Of a DNA stretch of 64,000 nucleotides, positions 1 to 7,997 are shown one piece after another (positions within the stretch are counted from its first letter, which is position 1; each line of letters starts with the position of its first letter). A program made the position numbers and the translations under genes. This DNA comes from JASBZA01 sp964392065 (GTDB taxonomy: Bacteria > Bacillota > Clostridia > Saccharofermentanales > Fastidiosipilaceae). Below the pieces are notes generated by a model. It did no database searches, was not told the DNA's origin, and saw only the letters and a program-made list of their open reading frames with translations. The DNA is taken from positions 1 to 64,000 of the forward strand of contig CAYMOG010000004.1 of NCBI GenBank assembly GCA_964392065.1. Reading direction: 5' to 3'.

Positions 1-100
1 TACCAGAAAATAAAATCCATCATATTACCTAACAACAGGAATTTACGACATTGCAGGCGCCACCCGCACAAACCGAACTCTATTCTGCAAAAATATTAAA

Positions 101-133
101 AACTCATACCATTACCGAAGTAATAGTATGAGT
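101..133 (-). terminator. Intrinsic terminator downstream of the ferredoxin gene
   Basis: A near-perfect inverted repeat (ACTCATAC...GTATGAGT) closes on a UUCG tetraloop when read on the minus strand and is followed by a run of T. The plus strand also has a T run after the stem, so it may stop transcription both ways. It lies about 40 bp past the ferredoxin stop codon. The first 100 bases of the window hold nothing else I can identify. Confidence 0.8.
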
Positions 134-169
134 TTTTTCATCTGTTGCTACAGATCAGCGTTAGATCAC

Positions 170-340
170 TTATTCTGGACTAATAGCTGAAACTGGGCAA
201 ACGGGTTCACAAGCTCCACAATCAATACAAGTATCTGGATCGATTACATATTGTGTATCGCCTTCAGAGATAGCACCTGTTGGGCATTCGCCTGCACAAG
301 CGCCGCATAGAATACATTCATCAGAAATTACATATGCCAT
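170..340 (-). CDS. 2[4Fe-4S] ferredoxin
   Basis: A 56-residue clostridial-type ferredoxin, a small soluble electron carrier. Two CxxCxxCxxxCP motifs are visible: Cys 9, 12, 15, 19 and Cys 38, 41, 44, 48, enough for two cubane clusters. The start is fixed by AGGAGG-type sequence (GGAGG) about 9 bases before the ATG. It stands alone with its own terminator. Likely partners are ferredoxin-dependent enzymes such as the KorAB oxidoreductase at 48.7-51.4 kb; that pairing is inference. Confidence 0.93.
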   Translation of the reverse strand: MAYVISDECILCGACAGECPTGAISEGDTQYVIDPDTCIDCGACEPVCPVSAISPE

Positions 341-415
341 AATATTTTGCCTCCTAAGTTTTTATCTATAATAACCTAACAATATTGCAATTACAATGAC
401 TCGCATCACTAGAGA

Positions 416-1537
416 TTATTCTTCATCTTCTAATATTATATAGCGTGGCCGACGCGGAACATCTTGCTCGTGCCCTTGCTCATATTGAACTTCACTTGAT
501 ACTATATCGAGTTCCACGTGCTCTTCCACGCACACTTCATAATCTTGACTTGCAACAAGCGTGTTGTCGCTTAAGTCCCACCCTTGCTCTTGACAACACC
601 TAGAGTCACTCGCGTTTTCTTCAGAATGCTCAGAACAGCAGCCACCGCAAGGTTTCGATATAAAGCGCTGTTTCTTAATGTCACCTTTTTCATAGTCGGC
701 TTCGTATTTTCCCTTGCGTTTAGCTTCTCCGTAACCGACTTCTTCTGCATCAATTGTATAGGTATCGCCCCGTGTTCCATCGGAATTTTCAGCTTGGACA
801 GTGAGACGAAGACCTAGAATATCTTGTTGGGCTACTCGGACTTTTTGGCCATCATGATCAAGATAAGATCCGGGTCTAGGAAGTAATTTTTTATTTTCTC
901 TATAAGCGTCGTTTTCGTAATGAAGACAACAGAGCAGTCTGCCACAAGCTCCGCTGACATTCGTTGGATTCATGGATATGTTCTGTTCTTTTGCCATACG
1001 GATGGATACCGGTGTAAATTCTTCCATCCAAGATGAGCAACAGAGCTCTCGCCCACAGACACCCATACCACCATTCATCTTGGCGTCATCTCGGACTCCG
1101 ATTTGTCGTAGTTCGATGCGGGTTCTAAATTCGGTTGCAAGTTCTCGCACTAAATCTCGGAAATCTATGCGACCATCTGCGGTGAAATAAAAAATTAATT
1201 TTCCTTCGTCGTGGGTATATGCAGCAGAAACTAGGTGCATTTCTAAGTTTCGCGCATCGATTAAATCACGGCAGACCTTGAATGCTTCCGCTTCTTCTAT
1301 TTCATTTTGTTTTGCTTTGGCAATATCTTCAGGACTAGCGATACGGCATAAGACGCCTTCGATTGTTCCTGATTCGGACTCCAGTTGTGGTCTTTTGGCA
1401 GAAGAAACAATGCCGAAGCGCTCTCCCTCGCGGCTCTTCACTACGACCTGATCTCCTACTTCAACTTGTATATTATTTGCTAAATAGCGTTCTGCTCTAG
1501 CGTAATTGCTACATCTAACGCTCACTATTCCTGACAT
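416..1537 (-). CDS. ricT: RicT/YaaT-family PSP1-domain protein with extra Cys-rich tail
   Basis: The 373-residue protein has the PSP1 domain and the paired motifs GVCGRELCC (Cys 161, 166, 167) and GACGRLLCC (Cys 198, 203, 204). In Bacillus subtilis these cysteines belong to RicT of the RicA-RicF-RicT complex, which carries Fe-S clusters and promotes RNase Y-dependent mRNA maturation. The start has an AGAGAGGAA ribosome-binding site. It overlaps the end of holB, the usual arrangement in Bacillota. Unusual is a C-terminal extension with a second cysteine group (Cys 297, 300, 301, 314, 315) followed by an acidic tail; I do not recognise this in the classic family. RicA and RicF are not in the window. 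Confidence 0.9.
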   Translation of the reverse strand: MSGIVSVRCSNYARAERYLANNIQVEVGDQVVVKSREGERFGIVSSAKRPQLESESGTIEGVLCRIASPEDIAKAKQNEIEEAEAFKVCRDLIDARNLEMHLVSAAYTHDEGKLIFYFTADGRIDFRDLVRELATEFRTRIELRQIGVRDDAKMNGGMGVCGRELCCSSWMEEFTPVSIRMAKEQNISMNPTNVSGACGRLLCCLHYENDAYRENKKLLPRPGSYLDHDGQKVRVAQQDILGLRLTVQAENSDGTRGDTYTIDAEEVGYGEAKRKGKYEADYEKGDIKKQRFISKPCGGCCSEHSEENASDSRCCQEQGWDLSDNTLVASQDYEVCVEEHVELDIVSSEVQYEQGHEQDVPRRPRYIILEDEE

Positions 1538-2558
1538 AGTGAAATTCCTCTCTTATTTCTAGGAGCATATTGCATATACTCATTTCAAAATTCGCATTCG
1601 CTTGTATATGTAACCTAGCCTTGTTGATGCTTCGACTCATATTGGCCCAACGTGAAGCCGACAGTCTGTAATGCTTAGTAAATTTCTGGAAGGCTTTGGC
1701 CAAATCCTCTTGCATGAGTAAGTCAAACTCTCCACCTCTACTTATGACCAGGCAATCACGCACTAACGCATGAAGTAAGAGGAACAAAACATTACTCCTC
1801 CCTCGGTTACTCTCGAAAAACTTATAATCTTCGGTAAGTACTTCTGCCGTGTTATGTTCTGGGAACTTCAAGAACCAACGCACGAGCGATTTTCGAAGTT
1901 CTAGGAAGTCTTCACTACTGGCGATTTCTAGCGAAACGCCTGGTATCCCCTGGCCAAAGGCCTTGGCAAGTGCAATCTTCTCATCCTCTGAAACCCCTTG
2001 CTCACGCAAAAACTCCTCGAGAACGGCCTCTTCCATCGGAGGAATATCGACACGAACGGCTCGAGACAAGAGCGTAGGTAACAAGCGAACAGGGTCATCA
2101 ATAGTTACGATAAATCGGGCATAGGCTGGGGGTTCTTCCAATACCTTAAGTAAAGCATTCTGACCACTCTCCAACAGTCCATTACCATCGATTAACCAGA
2201 CTCTTTCGTCACCAATTTGAGGTGCCATAGAGATATCCTTATGTACACGCGCCCTAAGTTCTTCGATCGGAATCGTTTTCTCATTTTGCATGAGAATTTC
2301 CTGATAATCGGGGTGGGATGCTTGTTCGAAATACTGACATGCATTACAAATACAGCACGCCCCCTGATCGGAAGGTTTCTCACATAACCAAGCAGCGGCA
2401 ATGGCTCTTGCCCATGTTTTCTTCCCAACGCCTCTAGGGCCTGTCAATAAAACGGTTTGTGGATTCGTCCACAACACCTGTTTGACAAGCTTCTCACGAA
2501 AACCATCGCTACTTATCAGAGTGGTAAACGTTTTACATTTTTTCAAAATACTCAACAT
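1515..2558 (-). CDS. holB: DNA polymerase III delta' subunit
   Basis: A 347-residue clamp-loader subunit of the AAA+ fold. The Walker A-like stretch TGPRGVGKKTWA is near residue 40, followed by a four-Cys zinc module (CEK...CCICNAC) and a sensor-type helix with VLEEPP. It works with DnaX (encoded at 5.8 kb) and HolA to load the sliding clamp at replication forks. The frame overlaps the end of darA by 26 bases and ricT by 23 bases, so translation is probably coupled. No clear ribosome-binding site precedes the chosen ATG, so the exact start is less certain than the identity. Confidence 0.9.
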   Translation of the reverse strand: MLSILKKCKTFTTLISSDGFREKLVKQVLWTNPQTVLLTGPRGVGKKTWARAIAAAWLCEKPSDQGACCICNACQYFEQASHPDYQEILMQNEKTIPIEELRARVHKDISMAPQIGDERVWLIDGNGLLESGQNALLKVLEEPPAYARFIVTIDDPVRLLPTLLSRAVRVDIPPMEEAVLEEFLREQGVSEDEKIALAKAFGQGIPGVSLEIASSEDFLELRKSLVRWFLKFPEHNTAEVLTEDYKFFESNRGRSNVLFLLLHALVRDCLVISRGGEFDLLMQEDLAKAFQKFTKHYRLSASRWANMSRSINKARLHIQANANFEMSICNMLLEIREEFHYVRNSER

Positions 2559-2862
2559 TCGTTACGAAAACCGTTGCACCACCAATATTTACTTCTACAG
2601 GATAAGGTGTATACGTACCAGAAGTGCCAGAAGGACTAACATTCGTGTTTACAGCAGCCTTACGAGAGCTTGAATATTTGCGAATAATCTCTAGTGCGGG
2701 TTTCACTTCGTCATCTTCCACAACGGTCATCAAAGTTGTGTTTCCAGAACGTAGGAAACCACCAGAAGAGTTCAATTTGGTTACACGGTAACCACCCTTG
2801 TTTAACTCAGACATCACTCTAGGGCTATCTTCATCATGTACGATGGAATAAATCAATTTCAT
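2533..2862 (-). CDS. darA: Cyclic-di-AMP receptor DarA (PII-like)
   Basis: A 109-residue protein of the YaaQ/DarA/PstA family, a trimeric PII-like fold that binds c-di-AMP. The N-terminal beta strand MKLIYSIVHDED, the GGFLRSGNTT segment and the C-terminal strand with NIGGATVFV are family hallmarks. Its position between tmk and holB matches Bacillus (tmk-yaaQ-yaaR-holB-yaaT), but yaaR is absent here. AGGAGGT lies just before the start. It is a signal sensor; its partner is not shown by the sequence. Confidence 0.92.
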   Translation of the reverse strand: MKLIYSIVHDEDSPRVMSELNKGGYRVTKLNSSGGFLRSGNTTLMTVVEDDEVKPALEIIRKYSSSRKAAVNTNVSPSGTSGTYTPYPVEVNIGGATVFVTNVEYFEKM

Positions 2863-2881
2863 AACAATACCTCCTATTACT

Positions 2882-3514
2882 TCATAGACATCGGTCTAAT
2901 ATCTCTTTTATCTCGCACCAGATTTCCTCTGGTGTTCGCTCTGCATCCACAACATGAATGCGGTTTTCAACATTTGCTAGAGCCAGATATTCATCCCTAA
3001 CTCTAATACTAAACGAAAACTGTTCGGCTTCCATCCGGTCTTCTATACTACCATCGGACGCTTCACGCATAAGCCTTCTAACTCTTGCTTCTTCGGGGTC
3101 CAGGTCCAAGTAAATTGTCAAATCTGGTACCAAACCCTGAGTCGCTAAACGAATACTCTGGTCCACCATCTTCCGATCCAAACCTCGACCACCTGCCTGA
3201 TATGCCGTAGTAGAATCGAAGAATCGATCACATAAGACAAGCTTACCGTCGGCCAAAGCCGGTCGAATCACTTCTTCCATCAACTGCGCTCTCGCAGCCG
3301 CAAACAAAAGCAGTTCCGTGATGGCTGTCATCTCAGTATTTCTAGGATTAAGTAATATCGAACGAATGTCTTCCCCTATATTCGTACCACCCGGTTCTCT
3401 CAAGAACAGATATTCTATTCCTCTATTCGCCAAGTAGGTTTCTATTAAGCGAAGTTGCGTGCCCTTGCCTGCACCATCTATACCCTCAACACTAAGCAAA
3501 TACCCTTGCGTCAT
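2882..3514 (-). CDS. tmk: Thymidylate kinase
   Basis: A 210-residue dTMP kinase, which phosphorylates dTMP to dTDP for DNA synthesis. The P-loop EGIDGAGKGTQ is at residues 10-20, the DRFFDSTTAYQ motif carries the DR(Y/F) signature, and the LID region with Arg-rich RVRRLMREAS follows. Length is normal. It is first in the tmk-darA-holB-ricT series; a TATAAT box lies about 25 bases upstream. The ribosome-binding site is weak (TGGAA). Confidence 0.95.
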   Translation of the reverse strand: MTQGYLLSVEGIDGAGKGTQLRLIETYLANRGIEYLFLREPGGTNIGEDIRSILLNPRNTEMTAITELLLFAAARAQLMEEVIRPALADGKLVLCDRFFDSTTAYQAGGRGLDRKMVDQSIRLATQGLVPDLTIYLDLDPEEARVRRLMREASDGSIEDRMEAEQFSFSIRVRDEYLALANVENRIHVVDAERTPEEIWCEIKEILDRCL

Positions 3515-3538
3515 TTCCAGTCACTTTCGTTTCTTACC

Positions 3539-3569
3539 ATTATACACGAAAGGCCTAAGCATTGCCCAA
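3539..3569 (-). promoter_or_regulatory. Likely sigma-A promoter of tmk operon
   Basis: On the minus strand a TTGGGC (-35) and a perfect TATAAT (-10) are separated by 19 bases, ending about 25 bases before the tmk ATG. The spacer is longer than ideal, so the -10 box is the stronger evidence. Confidence 0.45.
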
Positions 3570-3625
3570 TTTACATCGAGAAATTATTACCTTAAGCCCA
3601 AAACCCCTAACTTTTGCTATAGAAC

Positions 3626-3651
3626 AGAAGTCGCCCTATAAGACGACTTCT
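3626..3651 (-). terminator. Hairpin between the basic-protein gene and tmk
   Basis: Inverted repeat AGAAGTCG...CGACTTCT with an 10-base loop lies 25 bp after the stop codon of the upstream gene. The following T tract is poor (TGTTCT), so termination is probable but not certain. Confidence 0.45.
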
Positions 3652-3675
3652 TAAGCAATCACGTTTTTATATAAT

Positions 3676-4236
3676 CTAAAACTGTAGGGACACATTAGAG
3701 ATATCAGCAATTTCCAGCGCTATTTCTTTCTCTAACGCCTGAATTTCTTGGCGAATATCTTCTGCCGTTTGAACTTTCTCTAGAGCTTCCTTATTCACTT
3801 TCAAGTCAGCAGTAGCGCTTCTCGCACCTTTAAACTTCTGCTGTGCACGTTTCGGAGGTGGTGTTCGGCGTTCATCTGAACGTGTCCTTTTTTGCCCTTG
3901 GTCCTGCTTATTTGTGGGCTTACGATTTTTTGCTCTTTGGCCATTATTATGCTTATTATTATTTGAAGATTTCTTCTGCTTATCTTGACCTTGTGTATCC
4001 GAGGACACCTTGGATTGGGGTTGAACAGAACGCGTACTCACATCCCGTTTTTGCTTAGGTGGTCTAGCCTTGGCCTGCTGACCACTAGCGCCTTGCACCT
4101 TATCCTTATTTTGTGTTGAACGCTTACTCTTACGCCTAGGAGAATTCTGATTCTTGTGCTCTCCATTTTGTCTTGGCCGACCGGCTGGTCTCGCCTTACT
4201 CTCACGATTGTCGAACTTTCTCTCTTCTTCTGCCAT
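3676..4236 (-). CDS. Very basic, low-complexity protein of unknown function
   Basis: I do not recognise this 186-residue protein. About its first 140 residues are rich in Lys, Arg, Gln, Asn, Ser and Pro, with no obvious hydrophobic core, so they are likely disordered and could bind nucleic acid or another polyanion. Residues 145-180 switch to an acidic, Leu/Ile-rich stretch (EIQALEKEIALEI) that looks like a short coiled coil. There is no signal peptide. It begins 14 bases after the stop of the membrane protein gene upstream and probably shares its mRNA. An AGGAGAAAGGA ribosome-binding site precedes the ATG. Confidence 0.7.
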   Translation of the reverse strand: MAEEERKFDNRESKARPAGRPRQNGEHKNQNSPRRKSKRSTQNKDKVQGASGQQAKARPPKQKRDVSTRSVQPQSKVSSDTQGQDKQKKSSNNNKHNNGQRAKNRKPTNKQDQGQKRTRSDERRTPPPKRAQQKFKGARSATADLKVNKEALEKVQTAEDIRQEIQALEKEIALEIADISNVSLQF

Positions 4237-4250
4237 GGGAATCCTTTCTC

Positions 4251-5231
4251 CTAACGAGTCGTGCTAGTAGGGTTAGAGCCAGAATTTCTTCTCGTAGACG
4301 ACTGTAATTCTCTGGCTTCGCCCAGTTTATTTCTCAAATTTCTATTTAAATCAAAAGCATTTGCTAATTCAATTAATTCTCTCTCAGAATGAGAAATAGT
4401 TCGCATACCATTCTTAATTAGAGCCTTAGACATATCTAATTCCGAATCCAAAATTGCAATTTTATAAGCAAAGGCTGGTGCAAGCGGCCTTGAGCTGCGT
4501 TCTGTCGTCGTCCGCAATGTAGTCGTTTCACTCGTACTTACTTCCGTCCCTGTCCCCGTAGTCGTTGCTCCCGGAGTAGGACTTGGTGTCGGCGTCGGAC
4601 TAGGCTCTGTCAACCACGCTTCACTATAACCAATATTACTTAAATCCGAAGTCAAAACACTCCCGGGGAAACTCGAAAAATAATACCCATCCACACCGGC
4701 CAAAGCCGCACGTCTAAATTGCTGTGTAATCGTATGTACCGTATCTACGAATTCCTCCGCTGTCTGCACGTCCTCACTCAAAAGAAAATGCACAGTAATA
4801 GGGTAATAACCAGTACTAGCGTTAAAACTATGTTCCCCAATAACAATGGGCTCTAAACGATACGCTTCAATACTATTTTCTAGCATTTCGATTTGAGGCG
4901 CAAGAAGCTCTTCATAATGATTTATACTTCTCATTTCGTAATAGTTATCAATAACCTGATCTTCTTTTTTATCTTCTTCCGAAAAAGAAATTAGACTCTT
5001 CACAACCTGCACTTCGAAATCCACATCATCACGAACAGCATGAACAGAACCTACAGCCCCAGGAGGCACAATACTAAAACGCACCTTATTCACCTCAAAT
5101 GTATCCATGGGATAGCGAATGGTAAGTGCTTCTTGCATCTGGTCTCTGAAGTTGTTACGGATGACAAACCATCCCACAACCAATACCGCGAGAACAGCAA
5201 TAAAAATAATGAGTCGAGTACTTCTCTTCAC
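4251..5231 (-). CDS. Membrane-anchored extracellular protein of unknown function
   Basis: The 326-residue protein begins at GTG with GGAGG seven bases upstream. Residues 6-24 form one hydrophobic segment with a positively charged start, so it is probably a signal anchor with the rest outside. A mixed alpha/beta region to about residue 210 resembles lipoprotein-like binding domains only in general composition. A Pro/Thr linker (about 210-250) of the kind seen in cell-wall-spanning proteins follows, then a charged helical tail. No catalytic motif was found. It is co-directional with and 14 bases from the basic protein gene, suggesting a two-gene unit. Confidence 0.7.
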   Translation of the reverse strand: MKRSTRLIIFIAVLAVLVVGWFVIRNNFRDQMQEALTIRYPMDTFEVNKVRFSIVPPGAVGSVHAVRDDVDFEVQVVKSLISFSEEDKKEDQVIDNYYEMRSINHYEELLAPQIEMLENSIEAYRLEPIVIGEHSFNASTGYYPITVHFLLSEDVQTAEEFVDTVHTITQQFRRAALAGVDGYYFSSFPGSVLTSDLSNIGYSEAWLTEPSPTPTPSPTPGATTTGTGTEVSTSETTTLRTTTERSSRPLAPAFAYKIAILDSELDMSKALIKNGMRTISHSERELIELANAFDLNRNLRNKLGEARELQSSTRRNSGSNPTSTTR

Positions 5232-5299
5232 CCAGTGACCTCCAAAAAACTTCTAGACCTGTATTCTATCACGTAAAATAGGCCATTTCCACTTCTTAA

Positions 5300-5329
5300 A
5301 TTATACCAAGAAGTCATGACGCGCGTAAA
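5300..5329 (-). promoter_or_regulatory. Likely promoter of the membrane-protein/basic-protein pair
   Basis: Minus strand TTTACG and a perfect TATAAT are 18 bases apart, about 70 bases before the GTG start at 5231. The rest of the 5232-5540 gap contains a plus-strand TTGACT near 5419 without a good -10 box and nothing else I can name. Confidence 0.5.
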
Positions 5330-5544
5330 TCCAGTATACGTCTCGGGTAGATGGGTTCGTGACAAATTAAATTAAGTACTTAAAGTTTTCCGGCACCTGT
5401 ATATTTGCCCTCTCGGTTGACTTAGCGCATAAACGGAAGCCAAAATAGACAGAAAATTCTAGAAGAAGACAACAGCAATATAATTACTAATTGAATCCAC
5501 TCTAGCCAAAGAGAATTTTTCGTGCTATTCTATTGAAACACTAT

Positions 5545-5680
5545 CACTTTTTATACCGAGGTGGTGCGGGCCCTGTGCGATGTGGCCCGTGAACCTTGTC
5601 AGGTCCGGAAGGAAGCAGCAATAAGCGGTAAACCTCATGTGCTGCAGGTAAACCTGTACTACCTTGGTATAAAGAGTGAT
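5545..5680 (+). ncRNA. ffs: Signal recognition particle RNA (small bacterial type)
   Basis: The invariant SRP helix-8 sequence (GTCAGGTCCGGAAGGAAGCA) is at about 5599-5618. The flanks pair as a long rod: CACTTTTTATACC at the 5' end with GGTATAAAGAGTG at the 3' end, and GGGCC...GGCCC inside. There is no Alu domain, so it is the short form of about 110-135 nt. It ends at a T-rich stretch (ATATTTTTAT) that may terminate it. It lies directly before dnaX, a common neighbour in Bacillota. The RNA scaffolds Ffh for membrane protein targeting. Confidence 0.93.
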
Positions 5681-5800
5681 ATTTTTATATTGTTCGAAGC
5701 ACACAAGTTTACACAAGTTGTTTCTTCTAATCTCTTTGCTTTACTCTATGGGCATGATTTGCTTACTCCGTTATAATAATGTAATAGTGGAGGTGGATAT

Positions 5801-7645
5801 ATGGCACAGAAAGTTTTATATAGAGAGTGGCGTCCTCAGAATTTCGATGAAGTGGTAGGTCAGGGCCACGTGGTCCAAGCGCTACGGCAATCGGTAGTTT
5901 CAGGGGAAATTGCCCATGCCTATCTGTTTAGTGGAACGCGAGGAACCGGTAAAACTTCTTTGGCCAAAATTTTTGCTAGAGCTGTCAATTGTTTGAATCT
6001 TAGTGACGATGGTAATCCGTGTAATCAGTGTGAAACTTGTACCGGTATTCTAAATGGTAGTCTTCTCGATGTAGTTGAGATGGACGCTGCTTCTAATAAC
6101 AGCGTGGATAATATTCGGAAGATTACGGATGAAGTGCTGTTTCTTCCAACGCTGGCTAAGTATAAAGTTTATATTATTGATGAGGTTCATATGCTCTCTA
6201 CAGCTGCATTTAATGCACTGCTGAAAACCCTGGAAGAGCCGCCTGCCCATGTGATTTTTATCCTGGCAACGACGGATCCTCAGCGTATTCCTGCGACTAT
6301 TCTTTCGCGTTGTCAACGCTACGATTTCAAACGCATTTCGGCACAACTTATGCAGAAGCGATTAGAAGAAATAGCTCAGGCTCATGACATTGCGATTGAT
6401 GAAGATGCTATCGCCTTAATCATCAATCGGTCCGAAGGCGCTCTTCGTGACGCTATATCTCTACTCGATCAATCTCGATCTGTATACACAGGTAGCATCG
6501 GTCGTGATGAAATATTACAGATGACTGGCGTCGTGAATGATGAACTTCTGGAAGGCTTGGTGTCTTCTCTTCACAAGGGCGATACCGATGGACTGCTTCG
6601 CCAAATCGATCATCTAATTATGGAAGGCGGAGATTTACAGCGTTTCGTTAGTTCGCTCAGTGCGTTCTATCGTGATATTCTCGTTTGTAAGATGGCTCGA
6701 GAACCCGAAAAACTTCTCTTGCAGAGTAAGTCTACTCTTACGATGATGAAAAATCTTGCGAATCGTTATTCTCAAGCAAGTATTATTGAGCAAATCACCC
6801 ATTTGACGAAATTACAATTGGAGATGAAACAATCTCAGAGCCCTCGCATAACGCTTGAAGTGGGTTTAATTGAAATGTTAAATCTTCGAGAGATTATCTC
6901 GCAAGACCAAGAAGCTCAAGCAAGCAACCGAACAAAATCAGTAGAAGAACCTGCGCCACAGGCTCCTAAAGCAGAAAAACCAACCCCACAGGCTCCTCAA
7001 GTAGAAGAACCTGCCCCACAAGCACGTCAAGCAGAAGAACCCACCCCACAGGCTTCTCAAGCAGAAGAACCTGCCCCACAAGCACCTCAAGCAGAAGAAC
7101 CCACCCCACAGGCTTCTCAAGTAGAAAAACCTACTCTCCAATTGGATCCCGGGCCGCTCGCTTTTGACTTGGCGCAAGACCAAGTCCCTAAGCCTGAACC
7201 AGACCCAACCCCAGAACTAGAACTTGAACCTGAAACACCTATTGAGGAGCAGGTAGTGGAAGATGTGGATTTGGACTTGCTTTGGCAGACGTTTATGAAG
7301 GCGCTCAGTGATTCTGTTCCGTTGTTGGCGATTATCATGAATGGTTTCTCTAGGCATATTGAGGGGAAGAGTTTGGTTATAGATATCCCACAGGATAACC
7401 GGGCGGTTTATGATAAAATTAAAGACGATAAAACGTGGAATGCGTTAAATAATATTTTCAAGGAACAAGCTCCCAGTCGTGAGTGGCGTTTACAATGCCG
7501 CTTGGGTGGACAGGAGTTAAGTGATGAGGATTTACTTCAGTCTAATGTGCCGGAGTGGATTCGTAAAATGCGTAATGCAGCGGAAGCGTTACAGATTCCT
7601 CTAGATGAGGATAATAATAAGGAGAACGAAAATGGCAAGAGGTAG
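5801..7645 (+). CDS. dnaX: DNA polymerase III subunits gamma/tau
   Basis: A 614-residue clamp-loader ATPase. The Walker A motif GTRGTGKTS is near residue 45, the four-Cys zinc module (CNQCETC) near 75, Walker B IIDEVHML near 125 and sensor 1 ATTDPQRIP near 160. Domain III ends near 370; then an acidic Pro-rich linker with six and a half decapeptide repeats (about 382-447) leads to a C-terminal tau-like domain. GGAGGTGG sits six bases before the ATG. I saw no clear slippery heptamer, so a separate gamma form is not indicated. It overlaps ybaB by 14 bases. Confidence 0.95.
   Translation: MAQKVLYREWRPQNFDEVVGQGHVVQALRQSVVSGEIAHAYLFSGTRGTGKTSLAKIFARAVNCLNLSDDGNPCNQCETCTGILNGSLLDVVEMDAASNNSVDNIRKITDEVLFLPTLAKYKVYIIDEVHMLSTAAFNALLKTLEEPPAHVIFILATTDPQRIPATILSRCQRYDFKRISAQLMQKRLEEIAQAHDIAIDEDAIALIINRSEGALRDAISLLDQSRSVYTGSIGRDEILQMTGVVNDELLEGLVSSLHKGDTDGLLRQIDHLIMEGGDLQRFVSSLSAFYRDILVCKMAREPEKLLLQSKSTLTMMKNLANRYSQASIIEQITHLTKLQLEMKQSQSPRITLEVGLIEMLNLREIISQDQEAQASNRTKSVEEPAPQAPKAEKPTPQAPQVEEPAPQARQAEEPTPQASQAEEPAPQAPQAEEPTPQASQVEKPTLQLDPGPLAFDLAQDQVPKPEPDPTPELELEPETPIEEQVVEDVDLDLLWQTFMKALSDSVPLLAIIMNGFSRHIEGKSLVIDIPQDNRAVYDKIKDDKTWNALNNIFKEQAPSREWRLQCRLGGQELSDEDLLQSNVPEWIRKMRNAAEALQIPLDEDNNKENENGKR
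6944..7140 (+). repeat. 30-bp in-frame tandem repeat inside dnaX
   Basis: About six and a half copies of a 30-bp unit encode the decapeptide EEPAPQAPQA with variants (EKPTPQAPQV, EEPTPQASQA). PA and PT units alternate, giving a 60-bp higher-order period, so the array probably grew by duplicating a pair. It forms a flexible acidic Pro/Gln linker and could vary in length between strains. Confidence 0.9.
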
Positions 7646-7997
7646 AAGAGGTGGTTTCCCAGGTGGTATGCCGGGTGGTGGAAACATGAACCAGTTGATG
7701 AAACAGGCGCAGAAAATGCAAGAAGATATGCAAAAAGCGCAGCAGGAGCTGGAATCTTCCGAAGTGGAATATAGTGCCGGTGGTGGAATGGTTACTTGTA
7801 AGATGAATGGTGAGCATAAGTTGCTCAGCTTGACCATTGACCCTGATGCGGTTGACCCTGAAGACGTAGAAATATTACAAGATATGATTGTTGCCGCAGT
7901 AAATGGTGCTAATGAGGAATTAGAGAAGTTAACGGAAGAGAAAATGGGTCGTTTTAATATGGGCGGCATGGGCGGTTTAGGCGGTTTCGGTCTGTAA
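7632..7997 (+). CDS. ybaB: YbaB/EbfC nucleoid-associated protein
   Basis: A 121-residue homodimeric DNA-binding protein. After a Gly/Arg-rich start (MARGRRGGFPGG) come the Met/Gln-rich helix MNQLMKQAQKMQEDMQKAQ and the family core VTCKMNGEHKLLSLTIDP. The ATG at 7632 is chosen over an upstream in-frame ATG because AAGGAG lies eight bases before it. It sits between dnaX and recR, the classic arrangement, and its stop overlaps the recR start (TAATG). Confidence 0.93.
   Translation: MARGRRGGFPGGMPGGGNMNQLMKQAQKMQEDMQKAQQELESSEVEYSAGGGMVTCKMNGEHKLLSLTIDPDAVDPEDVEILQDMIVAAVNGANEELEKLTEEKMGRFNMGGMGGLGGFGL

Noticed and set aside
6700..7000. Programmed frameshift for a short DnaX (gamma) product
   Set aside because: No A-AAA-AAG-type slippery heptamer with a following stem was found in this stretch.
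6944..7140. Regularly spaced repeats considered as a CRISPR array
   Set aside because: Units are contiguous without spacers, are a multiple of three and keep the dnaX frame.
6938..7183. Minus-strand frame with repeated LRSLWG/FFCL units
   Set aside because: Antisense shadow of the dnaX decapeptide repeats.
7601..7969. 122-codon antisense frame over ybaB
   Set aside because: Shadow of a Gly/Met-rich coding region; no ribosome-binding site.
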